Notes: a model not told the origin generated them from the letters alone. 53,932 nt of DNA from an uncultured Pelagibacteraceae bacterium (GCA_902514755.1 CABXRY010000006.1:1-53932); one strand, 5' to 3'. Shown: positions 19,844 to 29,716, counted from the stretch's first letter. A program made the numbers and translations.

Positions 19844-20543
19844 CTAAGAATGAGCTTCTAACTCTTGGATCGTTTAATAATTCATTTCCTGTTCCTGAAT
19901 ATCGATTTTCTCCAGTAACAAGAACATAACCTCTGTCAGAAATATTTAATGCTTGTTTAGCATTTTGTTCAACCATCAAAATTGCAACATTGGTTTTTTT
20001 TACTTTAATAATATGGTCAAACAATTCATCCATTACTATGGGGGATACACCTGCTGTAGGCTCATCTAACATTAAAACTGTTGGTTTGATCATTAATGCT
20101 CTTCCAAGAGCAACTTGTTGTCTCTGACCACCTGATAATTCTCCAACAAGCTGGTTTCTTTTTTGTCTTAGTATTGGAAATAGCTCATAAATTTCCTCAA
20201 TAATATTTTTTATTTCATCATTAACTAGAAATGCACCCATTTCTAAATTTTCTTCAACTGTCATTCCAGCAAATACATTTTTTGTTTGTGGAACAAATGA
20301 AATTCCCTCTTTAACTCTGTCTTGTGGTGATAATTTTGAAATATCTTTTCCATCAATTTTTACTGATCCAGATTTTAAATTAAGTAAACCAAGCATAGCT
20401 TTCATTGCTGTAGATTTTCCAGCTCCATTTGGCCCTAATATAGAAACAATCTCTCCCTTGTTTACTGTTACTGAGCATGCATTAATAATATCTGGTCCAT
20501 TTCCATAACCACCTGTCATTTCTATACCTTCGAAGTATGCCAT
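19836..20543 (-). CDS. ABC transporter ATP-binding protein (LivF-like)
   Basis: 'GPNGAGKST' Walker A, 'LSGGQRQQVALGRALM' signature, 'LMLDEPTAGVSP'. Confidence 0.93.
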   Translation of the reverse strand: MAYFEGIEMTGGYGNGPDIINACSVTVNKGEIVSILGPNGAGKSTAMKAMLGLLNLKSGSVKIDGKDISKLSPQDRVKEGISFVPQTKNVFAGMTVEENLEMGAFLVNDEIKNIIEEIYELFPILRQKRNQLVGELSGGQRQQVALGRALMIKPTVLMLDEPTAGVSPIVMDELFDHIIKVKKTNVAILMVEQNAKQALNISDRGYVLVTGENRYSGTGNELLNDPRVRSSFLGG

Positions 20544-21331
20544 TAATTTGTATCCTTAAGTTTGGAGCCTCTACCAAGATAGCTTTCTATTACTTTTTCA
20601 TCTTTTTTTGCTTCTTCAACAGATCCTTCAAATAAAACTGATCCCTCAGCCATTACTATTACTGGATCACACAATCTACCAATAAAATCCATATCATGCT
20701 CAATCATGCAAAAAGTATAACCCTTCTCTTTATTTAATTTTTCAATCGCAGTTCCAAGATCTTTTAATAATGTTCTATTTACTCCAGCACCAACTTCATC
20801 AAGTAACACAAGTTTTGCATCTACCATCATCGTTCTTCCAAGTTCTAATAATTTTTTTTGTCCTCCAGAAAGATTCCCCGCTAATTCATTTGATAAGTGT
20901 CCTAAATTTAAAAAATCGACTACTTCTTTTGCTTTATTTTTAATTATAGCTTCTTCTTCAGCAACCAAGCTAGGTTTAAATAAAGCTGTCATAATTTTTT
21001 CTCCAGATTGATTTCCAGGAACCATCATTAAATTTTCTAAAACAGATAAATTAGTAAATTCATGTGCAATTTGAAAAGTTCTTAAAAGTCCTTTTGAAAA
21101 TAATTCATATGAGGGTACATCAGTAATATTTTCTTCATCAAAAGTAACATTTCCACTCGAAGATTTTAAATTTCCTGCAATCAAATTAAATAATGTGGTT
21201 TTGCCTGATCCGTTAGGTCCAATTATTCCTGTAATAGTTCCTCGCTTAACATTTAAAGAACAATCAGATACAGCAGCAAGACCCCCAAAATATTTTGATA
21301 AATTATTAATCTCTAAAATGTTTTCAGACAT
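20543..21331 (-). CDS. ABC transporter ATP-binding protein (LivG-like)
   Basis: 'GPNGSGKTTLFNLIAG', 'LSGGQKKLLELGRTMM', 'LLDEVGAGVN'. Confidence 0.93.
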   Translation of the reverse strand: MSENILEINNLSKYFGGLAAVSDCSLNVKRGTITGIIGPNGSGKTTLFNLIAGNLKSSSGNVTFDEENITDVPSYELFSKGLLRTFQIAHEFTNLSVLENLMMVPGNQSGEKIMTALFKPSLVAEEEAIIKNKAKEVVDFLNLGHLSNELAGNLSGGQKKLLELGRTMMVDAKLVLLDEVGAGVNRTLLKDLGTAIEKLNKEKGYTFCMIEHDMDFIGRLCDPVIVMAEGSVLFEGSVEEAKKDEKVIESYLGRGSKLKDTN

Positions 21332-21335
21332 TATT

Positions 21336-22103
21336 TTATTTATTTAATCTTTTATGAATAGTATTTAATGTCTTTTCTAGTGATTTATAGAAACCTGCTC
21401 TTGTTAATTCCCTAACTCCTTGTTCGTTTAAGCCTTTGGATGTTTGAGACTCTTTAACTAAGTTTTTTAAATTTTCTTTTGAATTTATAACCGCATCTTC
21501 TGATAAAGCTAAAAATAAAGAAGTTATATATTTTTGTGAATTATTTCTTTTAACTCCTTTTTTTACCAACCAATCTGACATTACTCTCAACATTTCATAA
21601 AAAGGTGCCATCATTCCTGAAGTTGACCAAAAATTTATTGAAGATTTTTCATTTTTTATTTCAACTGTAGTTCCAAGTTTATTAAAAAAAGTTTTAACTT
21701 TTTTATTAGGCGGACAAATTGGTATTGGGCCTTTTTTTAAGGAGATTGGTGGCAAAGGAATTGCTCTTACTATTTTTGCTTTAACTTTAATAGCTTTTTT
21801 TAATTGAGCCAAAGTAATTGTAGAAATAAAACTAATAATAGTTTGTTTAGATTTAAATCTTAAGTCTTTGATAATTTTTTCACCGACTGTTGGTGTCACT
21901 GATAAAAATATCCAGTCACATTGATCAACAATTTGTTGATTATTTTTAGCTATAATTATTTTTTTAAATTTTTTTCTTAAATCATTTGCTATAACTTTAT
22001 TTCTTGGAGAAATAATTATTCTTTTAAATGAAATTTTTGATTTAGATATTCCAGTTATAACTGAAGACGCAATCTTGCCTGTCCCAATAAATCCTAAGTT
22101 CAT
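21336..22103 (-). CDS. Pyrroline-5-carboxylate reductase-like NAD(P)-binding protein
   Basis: 'MNLGFIGTGKIASSVITGI' Rossmann motif, ProC-like layout ('IVRAIPLPP'). Confidence 0.7.
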   Translation of the reverse strand: MNLGFIGTGKIASSVITGISKSKISFKRIIISPRNKVIANDLRKKFKKIIIAKNNQQIVDQCDWIFLSVTPTVGEKIIKDLRFKSKQTIISFISTITLAQLKKAIKVKAKIVRAIPLPPISLKKGPIPICPPNKKVKTFFNKLGTTVEIKNEKSSINFWSTSGMMAPFYEMLRVMSDWLVKKGVKRNNSQKYITSLFLALSEDAVINSKENLKNLVKESQTSKGLNEQGVRELTRAGFYKSLEKTLNTIHKRLNK

Positions 22104-22158
22104 AATGTTTGGTTACTTTATAATGATTATTTAGATATTTTATATTGATTATATTTGA

Positions 22159-23070
22159 TTAATTAACAAAAAAAGAACCCCTTATTCTTAACAATTCTCT
22201 ACTTAATTCCTTATTCTCTTTAAAAGGTTTTCTCCCATGAAGCCAAAAATAATTATTAGCAATTACCGAATAACCAACAGGTAGTTTTGTCACCACTTTA
22301 TTTTTACTTTCTTCTAAACCATCAGATAATCTTTGTAAAAAATTACCTTGGTCCATATTTTGAGGTTCAGGAAATTGATCAATATATGAAATTATAGGTC
22401 TCCCCTCGTCATCAGAAGAAAAAACTGGATGCTCAATTTTATAATCTATATTTTTGCTTTTTGGAGATCCCCAAACAAAATTCTGTTTTCCAACTGGGTC
22501 ATTATACAAATCATTACAATGTTCCCAGTCATCTAAGTGCAACATTGCAGTTTCTCCTCCTTCAACATTCTGTTCATCAATTTTTGTCATTATCAACCAA
22601 TCTGTAACTTCTTTTACGTATGTACCATCTGTATGTAGATCCATATTTCTGTATGCCTTTCTTAAATAAGAATCGCTACTATCTTCATGTTTGACATGAA
22701 ACCTTGCATAATATTTTCCAGCCATCGCATCATGATTAGGTATACCTATAAGATAAGCTATTGCAGTTGATAACTTTACTAAAAAGGTTGCATTTATTTT
22801 AGATGAAATATCTTTTGGTCCAATTATAAAACAACCAGTTGATCTATCTTTAATAATTGAATTCATTAATTCACTTAATTTATTATCAGTCAGATCATCT
22901 AAACTTTTAGCTAAAGTAAATCTTGTAAAGGGTTTAAGTTCTAGTGCTGTGATATCAAATTTATTAAATGGAAAAATTAATTTTTCAATAATTTCATTTT
23001 CTAAACTAATTTTAAATATTCTATTTGATTTATTGTGTTTTTGAATATCAATGCCAGGTATTTTTTGCAT
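22159..23070 (-). CDS. glaH: Glutarate 2-hydroxylase (CsiD/GlaH family Fe(II)/2OG dioxygenase)
   Basis: Long CsiD/GlaH-like stretches: 'AMAGKYYARFHVKHEDSSDSYLRKAYRNMDLHTDGTYVKEVTDWLIMTKIDEQN', 'NNYFWLHGRKPF'; metal ligands HxD...H conserved. Confidence 0.88.
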   Translation of the reverse strand: MQKIPGIDIQKHNKSNRIFKISLENEIIEKLIFPFNKFDITALELKPFTRFTLAKSLDDLTDNKLSELMNSIIKDRSTGCFIIGPKDISSKINATFLVKLSTAIAYLIGIPNHDAMAGKYYARFHVKHEDSSDSYLRKAYRNMDLHTDGTYVKEVTDWLIMTKIDEQNVEGGETAMLHLDDWEHCNDLYNDPVGKQNFVWGSPKSKNIDYKIEHPVFSSDDEGRPIISYIDQFPEPQNMDQGNFLQRLSDGLEESKNKVVTKLPVGYSVIANNYFWLHGRKPFKENKELSRELLRIRGSFFVN

Positions 23071-23110
23071 TCTAAATTTTAATTTAACTTAGTTTATAAA
23101 TCAATTTTAA

Positions 23111-23434
23111 TTAAATATAATTATTTATAATTGCCATACAAATCGCAGAAAAGATAGTCGGGTAAATATAGTTTTTATTTGAAATAAAAAATACTAATAA
23201 AGATAACAAAACAACTATAAGTCTACTAGAATAAGTTGAGTCTACTAAAACTCCTGCAGGAAAAATTATGGTTCTTGCAATTAAAGCTGCTAAAGTTGCA
23301 TAAGCTAAACAATTAAACCATCTAAACAACTTAGATGTCTCTTTTATACCTTGTGAACTAACTACACCTAAAAATCTTGATAGAAATGTTGCAAAAGAAG
23401 TAACCAAAATTGCGTATACAATATTAGCTGACAC
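23111..23434 (-). CDS. AzlD family protein (branched-chain amino acid export, small subunit)
   Basis: About 107 aa, 3-4 TM, adjacent to and overlapping azlC-like gene. Confidence 0.7.
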   Translation of the reverse strand: MSANIVYAILVTSFATFLSRFLGVVSSQGIKETSKLFRWFNCLAYATLAALIARTIIFPAGVLVDSTYSSRLIVVLLSLLVFFISNKNYIYPTIFSAICMAIINNYI

Positions 23435-24128
23435 TGTATTCTCCTATTAAATATGCAATAGTTCCACCAATTACACCTGCTAATAATATTGACCACTCCG
23501 GTGAATATAAATAAATAACAGGTCCTAAAATTATTCCAAGCGCAACAGAGAGGGAAATTTGTATAGTTTTAGATGCTCCAACCATCATGCATAAAAAATA
23601 AACTGGGTTTAATATTGCTAAGCCTATCATCATATCTTTATTGAAATAATCTGAAAAAGAGAAACCAATATATGTTCCTAAAACAGATACACTTACTGTG
23701 GCACTTCCAATACCAATCCAATAATCTATTCTATATTTTTTAGGAATTTGCTTATAGTTACTTCTCATAATCAACCATGCAGAAACAGCAATAAAATGAC
23801 AGGAAAAATAGTATTTCCATTTAGGTTGGCTCCTATGCATCATTAACGGAAACAAAGACACGGTCATTGGATAAAGTCGAGCATTTACAAACCACACAGC
23901 TAAAAAAATATTGAACAAAGATGCTCCAATCAACATAGACTCAGCCATAACCAATGAACCAGGTAAAGCATATGTTAGTATTGTAGAAAATATACTTTCT
24001 TGAATATTAAATCCTAAATTTTTAAAAAGAGCTCCAATAGCAATAAAGCAACAAGTAAGAGCTATAGCTGGACTGTCATGAGTAAGGATTGATTTATATC
24101 CTTTAAAAAAAAAATTTTTATTAATCAT
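23424..24128 (-). CDS. AzlC family permease
   Basis: 'QESIFSTILTYALPGSLVMAESMLIGASLFNIFLAVWFVNARLYPMTVSL' AzlC-like. Confidence 0.8.
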   Translation of the reverse strand: MINKNFFFKGYKSILTHDSPAIALTCCFIAIGALFKNLGFNIQESIFSTILTYALPGSLVMAESMLIGASLFNIFLAVWFVNARLYPMTVSLFPLMMHRSQPKWKYYFSCHFIAVSAWLIMRSNYKQIPKKYRIDYWIGIGSATVSVSVLGTYIGFSFSDYFNKDMMIGLAILNPVYFLCMMVGASKTIQISLSVALGIILGPVIYLYSPEWSILLAGVIGGTIAYLIGEYSVS

Positions 24129-24913
24129 TATCCACCAAGGAAAAGTCTACCAACGTCTGGATTTTTTAATAAATCATTTCCTTTTCCAGCAATTGCAGTT
24201 TGGCCAGATACCAATACATATCCAATATCAGCAAACTCTAAACCTTTTTTGGCATTTTGTTCAACAAGTATTATTGTTTTTTTTTCATTTTGTTGAAGAT
24301 CTCTTAAAATTTCAAAAACCATATCTATATATTTTGGTTCTAAACCAATCGATGGTTCATCTACTAACAATACTGATGGCTTCATAACTAATGCTCTAGA
24401 TATTTCTAACAATCTTCTTTCACCACCTGATAAAACTTTTGCTGGCTGGTTTCTTCTATTTCTTAATCTTTCATATTTTTCAAATATCCTTTCAGCTTCT
24501 TGATATGATTCATCCGTTTTTTCTTTAATATATCCACCCATCAATAAATTTTCTTCAACGGTCATATCGGGAAACACAGAATTATCCTGAAGTATATAAG
24601 CTATACCAACTGACTTTAATTTTTCAGCAGGAGTAAGATTTGTAATTTCTTTTCCTTCTATTTCAATCTCACCAGAAAATATGTTGGTAAATCCATATAT
24701 AGAATGAAGTATTGTAGATTTTCCTGCACCATTTGGGCCAATTAAACATAAAGACTGAGCTTTATTTACAAACAAATCAAAGTTATGAAGAATTTCCATC
24801 TTTCCATAACCAGCATTTAAATTTTTAATTGTTAAGTGAATTTCATCTGGAGATAATTTCTTTAAGTCTTCAGCTGTCGGAGCTTTCCCTAAAACCTCAT
24901 ATTGATTTGACAT
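24128..24913 (-). CDS. ABC transporter ATP-binding protein (LivF-like)
   Basis: 'GPNGAGKSTILHSIYG', 'LSGGERRLLEISRALV', 'LLVDEPSIGLEP'. Confidence 0.92.
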   Translation of the reverse strand: MSNQYEVLGKAPTAEDLKKLSPDEIHLTIKNLNAGYGKMEILHNFDLFVNKAQSLCLIGPNGAGKSTILHSIYGFTNIFSGEIEIEGKEITNLTPAEKLKSVGIAYILQDNSVFPDMTVEENLLMGGYIKEKTDESYQEAERIFEKYERLRNRRNQPAKVLSGGERRLLEISRALVMKPSVLLVDEPSIGLEPKYIDMVFEILRDLQQNEKKTIILVEQNAKKGLEFADIGYVLVSGQTAIAGKGNDLLKNPDVGRLFLGG

Positions 24914-25653
24914 TATTGAGCTCCTAAATACGCATCTATAACGCGATTATCATTTTTTATTTCCTCGGGTGATCCATTGGCTAACATTTTACCATGAGCT
25001 AAACAGAATATGCTTTCAGCTAATTGCATAATTACTCTCATATTATGTTCGATTACTAAAAGAGTAATTCCAAAATCCTTATTCACTTTAATTAATCTGT
25101 CAATAATTCCATTTATCAATGTTGGATTAATGCCAGCGGTCGGCTCATCTAACAATAACATTTCAGGCTCATTCATTAATGCCATTGCAAGTTCTAATAA
25201 CTTTTGTTGACCAAATGAAAGGTCCCCTGCTCTAAGTTTTCTTTTTTGAAATAACCCTACAAAATTTAGTAAATTTTCAGCTTTATCTGTAAGCTCTTGT
25301 GGAATTTTTGAAAAAATTTTCATTAAATCTGCGTCACTACCTTTGTGGCTAATAAGCATATTCTCAATGCAGTTTAGCTTTCCATAAATCCTTGTTTGTT
25401 GAAATGTTCTTAATAACCCTAATTTTGCAATAACTGGTACCGGCAATTCTGAAACTTCTTTACCATTAAATTTTATAGATCCCTGGTCGATTGGATAAGT
25501 TCCAACTATTGAATTAAATAAAGTTGTTTTTCCTGATCCATTTGGCCCAATTAATCCAACTATTTTTCCTTTTTCAACATTCATAGATATATCTACATTA
25601 GCTTTAACACCACCAAATGATTTGCTTACATTGCTTACTTCTAAAATGCTCAT
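24913..25653 (-). CDS. ABC transporter ATP-binding protein (LivG-like)
   Basis: 'GPNGSGKTTLFNSIVG', 'LSFGQQKLLELAMALM', 'LLLDEPTAGINP'. Confidence 0.92.
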   Translation of the reverse strand: MSILEVSNVSKSFGGVKANVDISMNVEKGKIVGLIGPNGSGKTTLFNSIVGTYPIDQGSIKFNGKEVSELPVPVIAKLGLLRTFQQTRIYGKLNCIENMLISHKGSDADLMKIFSKIPQELTDKAENLLNFVGLFQKRKLRAGDLSFGQQKLLELAMALMNEPEMLLLDEPTAGINPTLINGIIDRLIKVNKDFGITLLVIEHNMRVIMQLAESIFCLAHGKMLANGSPEEIKNDNRVIDAYLGAQ

Positions 25654-26699
25654 TTGAGCTCTACCTGTGCTTTACGATCTTTTTCATCAATCACTTCACC
25701 AAATCTTTCTGGATATTTTTCTCTTAACCATCCCATAATTCCTTCTGGGAAATAAATGACAATTACAACTATTAAAACTCCTAAAGCAACATATTGCCAT
25801 CCTAAGAAGAAAGTCCAAAAGCCTTCTTTAAATATATGAAATACTGTTGCACCAATAATTGGACCCCAAAGTGTTCCTTTGCCTCCAAGTATTGCCATCA
25901 ATACCATAAATACTCCCATCTCTCTTCCGTCAAATGCAACATCTGTTGAGTCAATGTATCCAACTAAGCCACCCATTATTCCACCTGCTAAACCACAAAA
26001 AAAAGCTGAAATCATCCAACCTATAATTTTGTACTTCATTGTTTCAATACCCATTGCTTCAGCTTTATCCTCGTTATCTCTAATAGCATTAAGTATTAAT
26101 TTAAATCTTGTAGAATATATTGAACGTACAGCAACGAATGTGAACACCAATGTGAAGAAGCTTAAGAAATAAAAAAATTCACCTCTTGAGTCTAAACTTC
26201 CAACATCAGGAAATGGCGGTGTAGTGAAACCTTGTCCAGCTCCAATGATTTCAATTCCTCCAGAAATTTCACCTGCTGCAACACCTAATCCCAATGTACA
26301 AATTGCAAAATAATGTCCTCTGAGTCCTAAAATAGAGTACCCAATTACACCTGCTACAATAGTTGGTACAATTGCAGCAACTAACAACCCAACAGCCATC
26401 CCCTGAAAAAATTGAGCAGGAGTATGTACAAATGTTTTCTCACCACCACTTTCTGTCCACTCAGCTAGCGGGAAAAACATTCCAACTTGTACAGAGGCAC
26501 ATAGATACATACCAAGACCGTAAAAAAGAATATTTCCAAATGAATTATACCCCATTTCACCACCTTGAATATTCCAGGTAGTGGCAAGAACTATTAATAC
26601 ACAAAGTATTGATAACTGAACCTTAAAAGCTGGAAATATAAACGGGGCGGCTATACCAAAAATTAAAATTCCAATGTATAAAATTAAATTATCTTTCAT
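25650..26699 (-). CDS. Branched-chain amino acid-type ABC transporter permease (LivM-like)
   Basis: 'LRGHYFAICTLGLGVA', 'LNAIRDNEDKAEAMGIET', 'LGGKGTLWGPIIGA'. Confidence 0.92.
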   Translation of the reverse strand: MKDNLILYIGILIFGIAAPFIFPAFKVQLSILCVLIVLATTWNIQGGEMGYNSFGNILFYGLGMYLCASVQVGMFFPLAEWTESGGEKTFVHTPAQFFQGMAVGLLVAAIVPTIVAGVIGYSILGLRGHYFAICTLGLGVAAGEISGGIEIIGAGQGFTTPPFPDVGSLDSRGEFFYFLSFFTLVFTFVAVRSIYSTRFKLILNAIRDNEDKAEAMGIETMKYKIIGWMISAFFCGLAGGIMGGLVGYIDSTDVAFDGREMGVFMVLMAILGGKGTLWGPIIGATVFHIFKEGFWTFFLGWQYVALGVLIVVIVIYFPEGIMGWLREKYPERFGEVIDEKDRKAQVELK

Positions 26700-27592
26700 T
26701 ATTTTAAGTACTCTCTTTTTTTGGAAAGTTTAAATCTTCTGTACACAAGTATTAAAACTAAAAGCAAAAATACCGATCCAATTCTAAATTCTGTTCCTAA
26801 AATATAATCAGCAAATTCTTCAAATACTCCTAATCCCATTCCTGACATTGCGACACCTGGTAAATTTCCTAATCCAGCAACAATGACAATCATAAATGAT
26901 CTTATTGTGTAGGGTAAACCCATATAAGGATGGATAGTAAATGTTATGGAAATTAGTGCACCAGCAACACCACAAAGGGCTGCATTAATACCAAATGTTG
27001 CTGCATAAACTTTTTCCGTATCTACACCTAAAATCTTTGCTGCTCTTGCATTTTGTGCTGTAGCTCTAATTGCTCGACCGAGCTTAGACTTTTTCATGTA
27101 AATTACTAAACAAATTGCAAATAAAATACTTATAAAGGCTGAAAAGATTTTTGAATTCGGCAACACAACATTATTATTAAATAACATAGTTGTTCCGTAA
27201 TCTGAATTTGCTAGAACAACATCAGCTCCAAATGCAAAGTTCATTAATTGCATGAAAAGAATACTTATTCCAAAAGTCGCTAAAATAGAGATAAATAAAT
27301 CTCTATCTACCACTTTGTTAATTACGAGTTTGTAAATTGCTATTCCAACAAAAAACATTATTATTGGGGCAACAATTACTCCCCATGCTGGATGAATTCC
27401 ATATAGATACATGAAATAAGCGATGTATCCACCTAATATAACAAGATCTCCTTGAGCAATATTAATTATATTCATTACTCCCCATTGAAGTGCCATACCA
27501 TATGCAATCAATGCAAATAAAATTCCAAGTAAAACTCCGTCCAAACACGCTTGAACAGAAATCATTGGATATTGAAAGACCATGAAATCCAT
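26699..27592 (-). CDS. Branched-chain amino acid-type ABC transporter permease (LivH-like)
   Basis: 'WGVMNIINIAQGDLVILGGY', 'IVAGLGNLPGVAMSG'. Confidence 0.92.
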   Translation of the reverse strand: MDFMVFQYPMISVQACLDGVLLGILFALIAYGMALQWGVMNIINIAQGDLVILGGYIAYFMYLYGIHPAWGVIVAPIIMFFVGIAIYKLVINKVVDRDLFISILATFGISILFMQLMNFAFGADVVLANSDYGTTMLFNNNVVLPNSKIFSAFISILFAICLVIYMKKSKLGRAIRATAQNARAAKILGVDTEKVYAATFGINAALCGVAGALISITFTIHPYMGLPYTIRSFMIVIVAGLGNLPGVAMSGMGLGVFEEFADYILGTEFRIGSVFLLLVLILVYRRFKLSKKREYLK

Positions 27593-27601
27593 AATGAACC
27601 T

Positions 27602-27645
27602 TTTAAAAAAAATACCCCCTATATATAATATATTAGGGGGTATTT
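27602..27645 (-). terminator. Intercistronic rho-independent terminator/attenuator between substrate-binding protein and permease genes
   Basis: 12-bp stem AAATACCCCCTA (27610-27621)/TAGGGGGTATTT (27634-27645); U-rich tract 3' on the minus strand (TATTTTTTTT). Confidence 0.85.
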
Positions 27646-27656
27646 ATAGATTTGTT

Positions 27657-28892
27657 TTATCTTTTAGACCAAGAAGGAATTGGATGAATTAATTCAGCTG
27701 AAGCCCATTTTGTAGGAGCTACAACTTTATTTTCACAATTATCCCCATCACACATAACTTGGAAAAGAACCATCGGCTTATCAACATTTTGACCACCTTC
27801 TGCAAATTTTATATTTCCATAAAAAGTTTGCATGTTGGTAGCTGCAAGAGCGTCTCTAACTTTCTTTTGATCAAAAGAATCTGCTCTCTCAAATGCATCT
27901 TTAAATACCAATAGTGCAGCTGATGACTCTGCTGCTTGATATGGAGGTGCATAACCAAACTCTTTGGTAAAGTCTGCATCATAAGTAATACCATCTTTAA
28001 AGAAATCATCTTTATAAGTTAATGTTTTGTGCCACTGAGAAGCGCATAAAGCATATTGTGAGTTTTTACCATGTTGCTTTGATAATTTAGCTGCATCACA
28101 GTGTGTCATAGCTAACATTGGAATATCTACCTTCATCTCAGATATTTGTCTGATAGCAGTTAGAGCACCCTTTGTGTGACCTGAAACAACTAAAACATCT
28201 GGTTTCATTTGTTTTACTTTTACTAATGTTGCGGCCATATCATTAAGCTCTTTTGGTAATTTATCATCAATTACTTTTTTAGAGCCAGTTCTCTTAATTG
28301 CATCTAATACCCCAAGTCTTACGTCTTGAGAAAACGCATCTTGTTCAAATGCCATTGCAACAGTAACTCCTTTACCATTATTCTTTTCAACCGCTAGATC
28401 AATAGCAACATCAAGATATAAGTTAGCTGGAGCTAATACAGCAAATAGATATTTGTAACCTTTTGTAAACAAAGATCTAGATGCACCATTTGCTTCAACC
28501 ATTGGAACACCATATTTTTCTGTTACTGGAGCAATCGCTTTAGTTAAACCAGAGCTATATGGACCAAGCATAAACTCAACTCCATCTTGTGATATTAATC
28601 TTTCTGCAAGCTGTGCAGCTCTTTTTGGGTTTGACTCATCATCATAATAGATAATGTCAAACTTATAAGTCTTTCCACCAACTTTAACACCACCCATGCT
28701 GTTAATTCTGTCAACGGCCATGTTATAACCGTTTTGAGTATGAACACCATTAGATGAGTATTTACCAGTTAATGAAATTGCAGCACCTAAAATAATTTTG
28801 TCACCAACAACTTTTGCAAATGATGCAACAGATGTTGAAAATAAAATTACTAATGCAGAAACAAAACTTAAAATTATTTTATTCAATCTCAT
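27657..28892 (-). CDS. HAAT-type ABC transporter substrate-binding protein (LivK-like)
   Basis: Signal peptide; 'DKIILGAAISLTGKYSSNGVHTQNGYNMAVDRIN', 'EFMLGPYSSGLTKAIAPVTEKYGVPMVE'. Confidence 0.92.
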   Translation of the reverse strand: MRLNKIILSFVSALVILFSTSVASFAKVVGDKIILGAAISLTGKYSSNGVHTQNGYNMAVDRINSMGGVKVGGKTYKFDIIYYDDESNPKRAAQLAERLISQDGVEFMLGPYSSGLTKAIAPVTEKYGVPMVEANGASRSLFTKGYKYLFAVLAPANLYLDVAIDLAVEKNNGKGVTVAMAFEQDAFSQDVRLGVLDAIKRTGSKKVIDDKLPKELNDMAATLVKVKQMKPDVLVVSGHTKGALTAIRQISEMKVDIPMLAMTHCDAAKLSKQHGKNSQYALCASQWHKTLTYKDDFFKDGITYDADFTKEFGYAPPYQAAESSAALLVFKDAFERADSFDQKKVRDALAATNMQTFYGNIKFAEGGQNVDKPMVLFQVMCDGDNCENKVVAPTKWASAELIHPIPSWSKR

Positions 28893-28946
28893 TTTATTTC
28901 CTCTTTAATTAATTAATTATATGCTTATTAAATAAACAAAATTAGT

Positions 28947-28965
28947 TTAATGCAAGTGGCATTAA
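28947..28965. promoter_or_regulatory. Perfect 7-bp inverted repeat TTAATGC-aagtg-GCATTAA upstream of the substrate-binding protein gene (candidate operator)
   Basis: Direct reading; lies between lysE-like 3' end and SBP start. Confidence 0.35.
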
Positions 28966-28981
28966 GCAACACTTATTAATG

Positions 28982-29596
28982 CTAATATTGTTGAATTACA
29001 GCAATAATAATTGCAATGATAATTAAAACACTCGCAGAAATTGTATTAATTACTTTTGGATTTGCTTTTATCCAAACAATTAGTTTTCTAGCTAGCACAG
29101 CATAAGCAACTAAAGATAAAAAATCTAAAACTACATAAGTTGTGATTAAAATAAAAAATTGGATAATATAATTTGAATTAAAATCAATAAATTGGGGAAA
29201 AATCAAAGGAAAGAACATCCAAGCCTTGGGGCTTGTGCCTGCAACTAAAAAACCATCTCTAAAAAAGGAGAAAAAACTTTTTGATGAAATATTATTTGAA
29301 CTTATATCTTTTGGTTTTGAGTTATAAAGATCATAAGCAAGATACATTAAATAAACTATTCCAATCCATTTAAAGATATTTAAAAAATTTGGATTATCTA
29401 AAAAAAAAGAGCCAATGACAAAGATGACAAGAGTTGCTTGAATAAAGTTTGCACTGATATCTCCTAATGCAGTCCAAATACATTTTTGAACACCATAATT
29501 CATAGAATATGAGATAATTACAATTCTAGGAGTGCCTGGGGTAATAAATAAAAATAAAATTATCTGTAAAAATAGAAAATAATTTATGGGGAACAT
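28982..29596 (-). CDS. LysE family translocator
   Basis: 'FLFITPGTPRIVIISYSMNYGVQKCIWTALGDISANFIQATLVI' LysE/RhtB-like. Confidence 0.8.
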   Translation of the reverse strand: MFPINYFLFLQIILFLFITPGTPRIVIISYSMNYGVQKCIWTALGDISANFIQATLVIFVIGSFFLDNPNFLNIFKWIGIVYLMYLAYDLYNSKPKDISSNNISSKSFFSFFRDGFLVAGTSPKAWMFFPLIFPQFIDFNSNYIIQFFILITTYVVLDFLSLVAYAVLARKLIVWIKANPKVINTISASVLIIIAIIIAVIQQY

Positions 29597-29602
29597 TTTA
29601 AG

Positions 29603-29657
29603 TGTAGATAGTCCTTAAAAACCGGGAGCTAAAGATGGCTAAGAAGGACTATCTACA
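29603..29657. promoter_or_regulatory. 14-bp perfect inverted repeat (long hairpin) between lysE-like and TIGR03643-like genes
   Basis: TGTAGATAGTCCTT (29603-29616) / AAGGACTATCTACA (29644-29657) with 27-nt loop. Confidence 0.7.
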
Positions 29658-29709
29658 ACATAATATCAAAGGCCAAAAAAAATGCATTAATTTTTTATTT
29701 CAATTATAA
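29635..29709 (+). CDS. Possible 24-aa small ORF/leader peptide MAKKDYLQHNIKGQKKCINFLFQL
   Basis: ATG with GGGAG (29624-29628) 6 nt upstream; stop just before SD of 29717 gene. Coding not proven. Confidence 0.25.
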   Translation: MAKKDYLQHNIKGQKKCINFLFQL

Positions 29710-29716
29710 AGGATTT

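Noticed and set aside
27809-28009. Same-strand alternative-frame ORF within the binding-protein gene
   Set aside because: Out-of-frame shadow ORF of a strongly supported substrate-binding protein gene.
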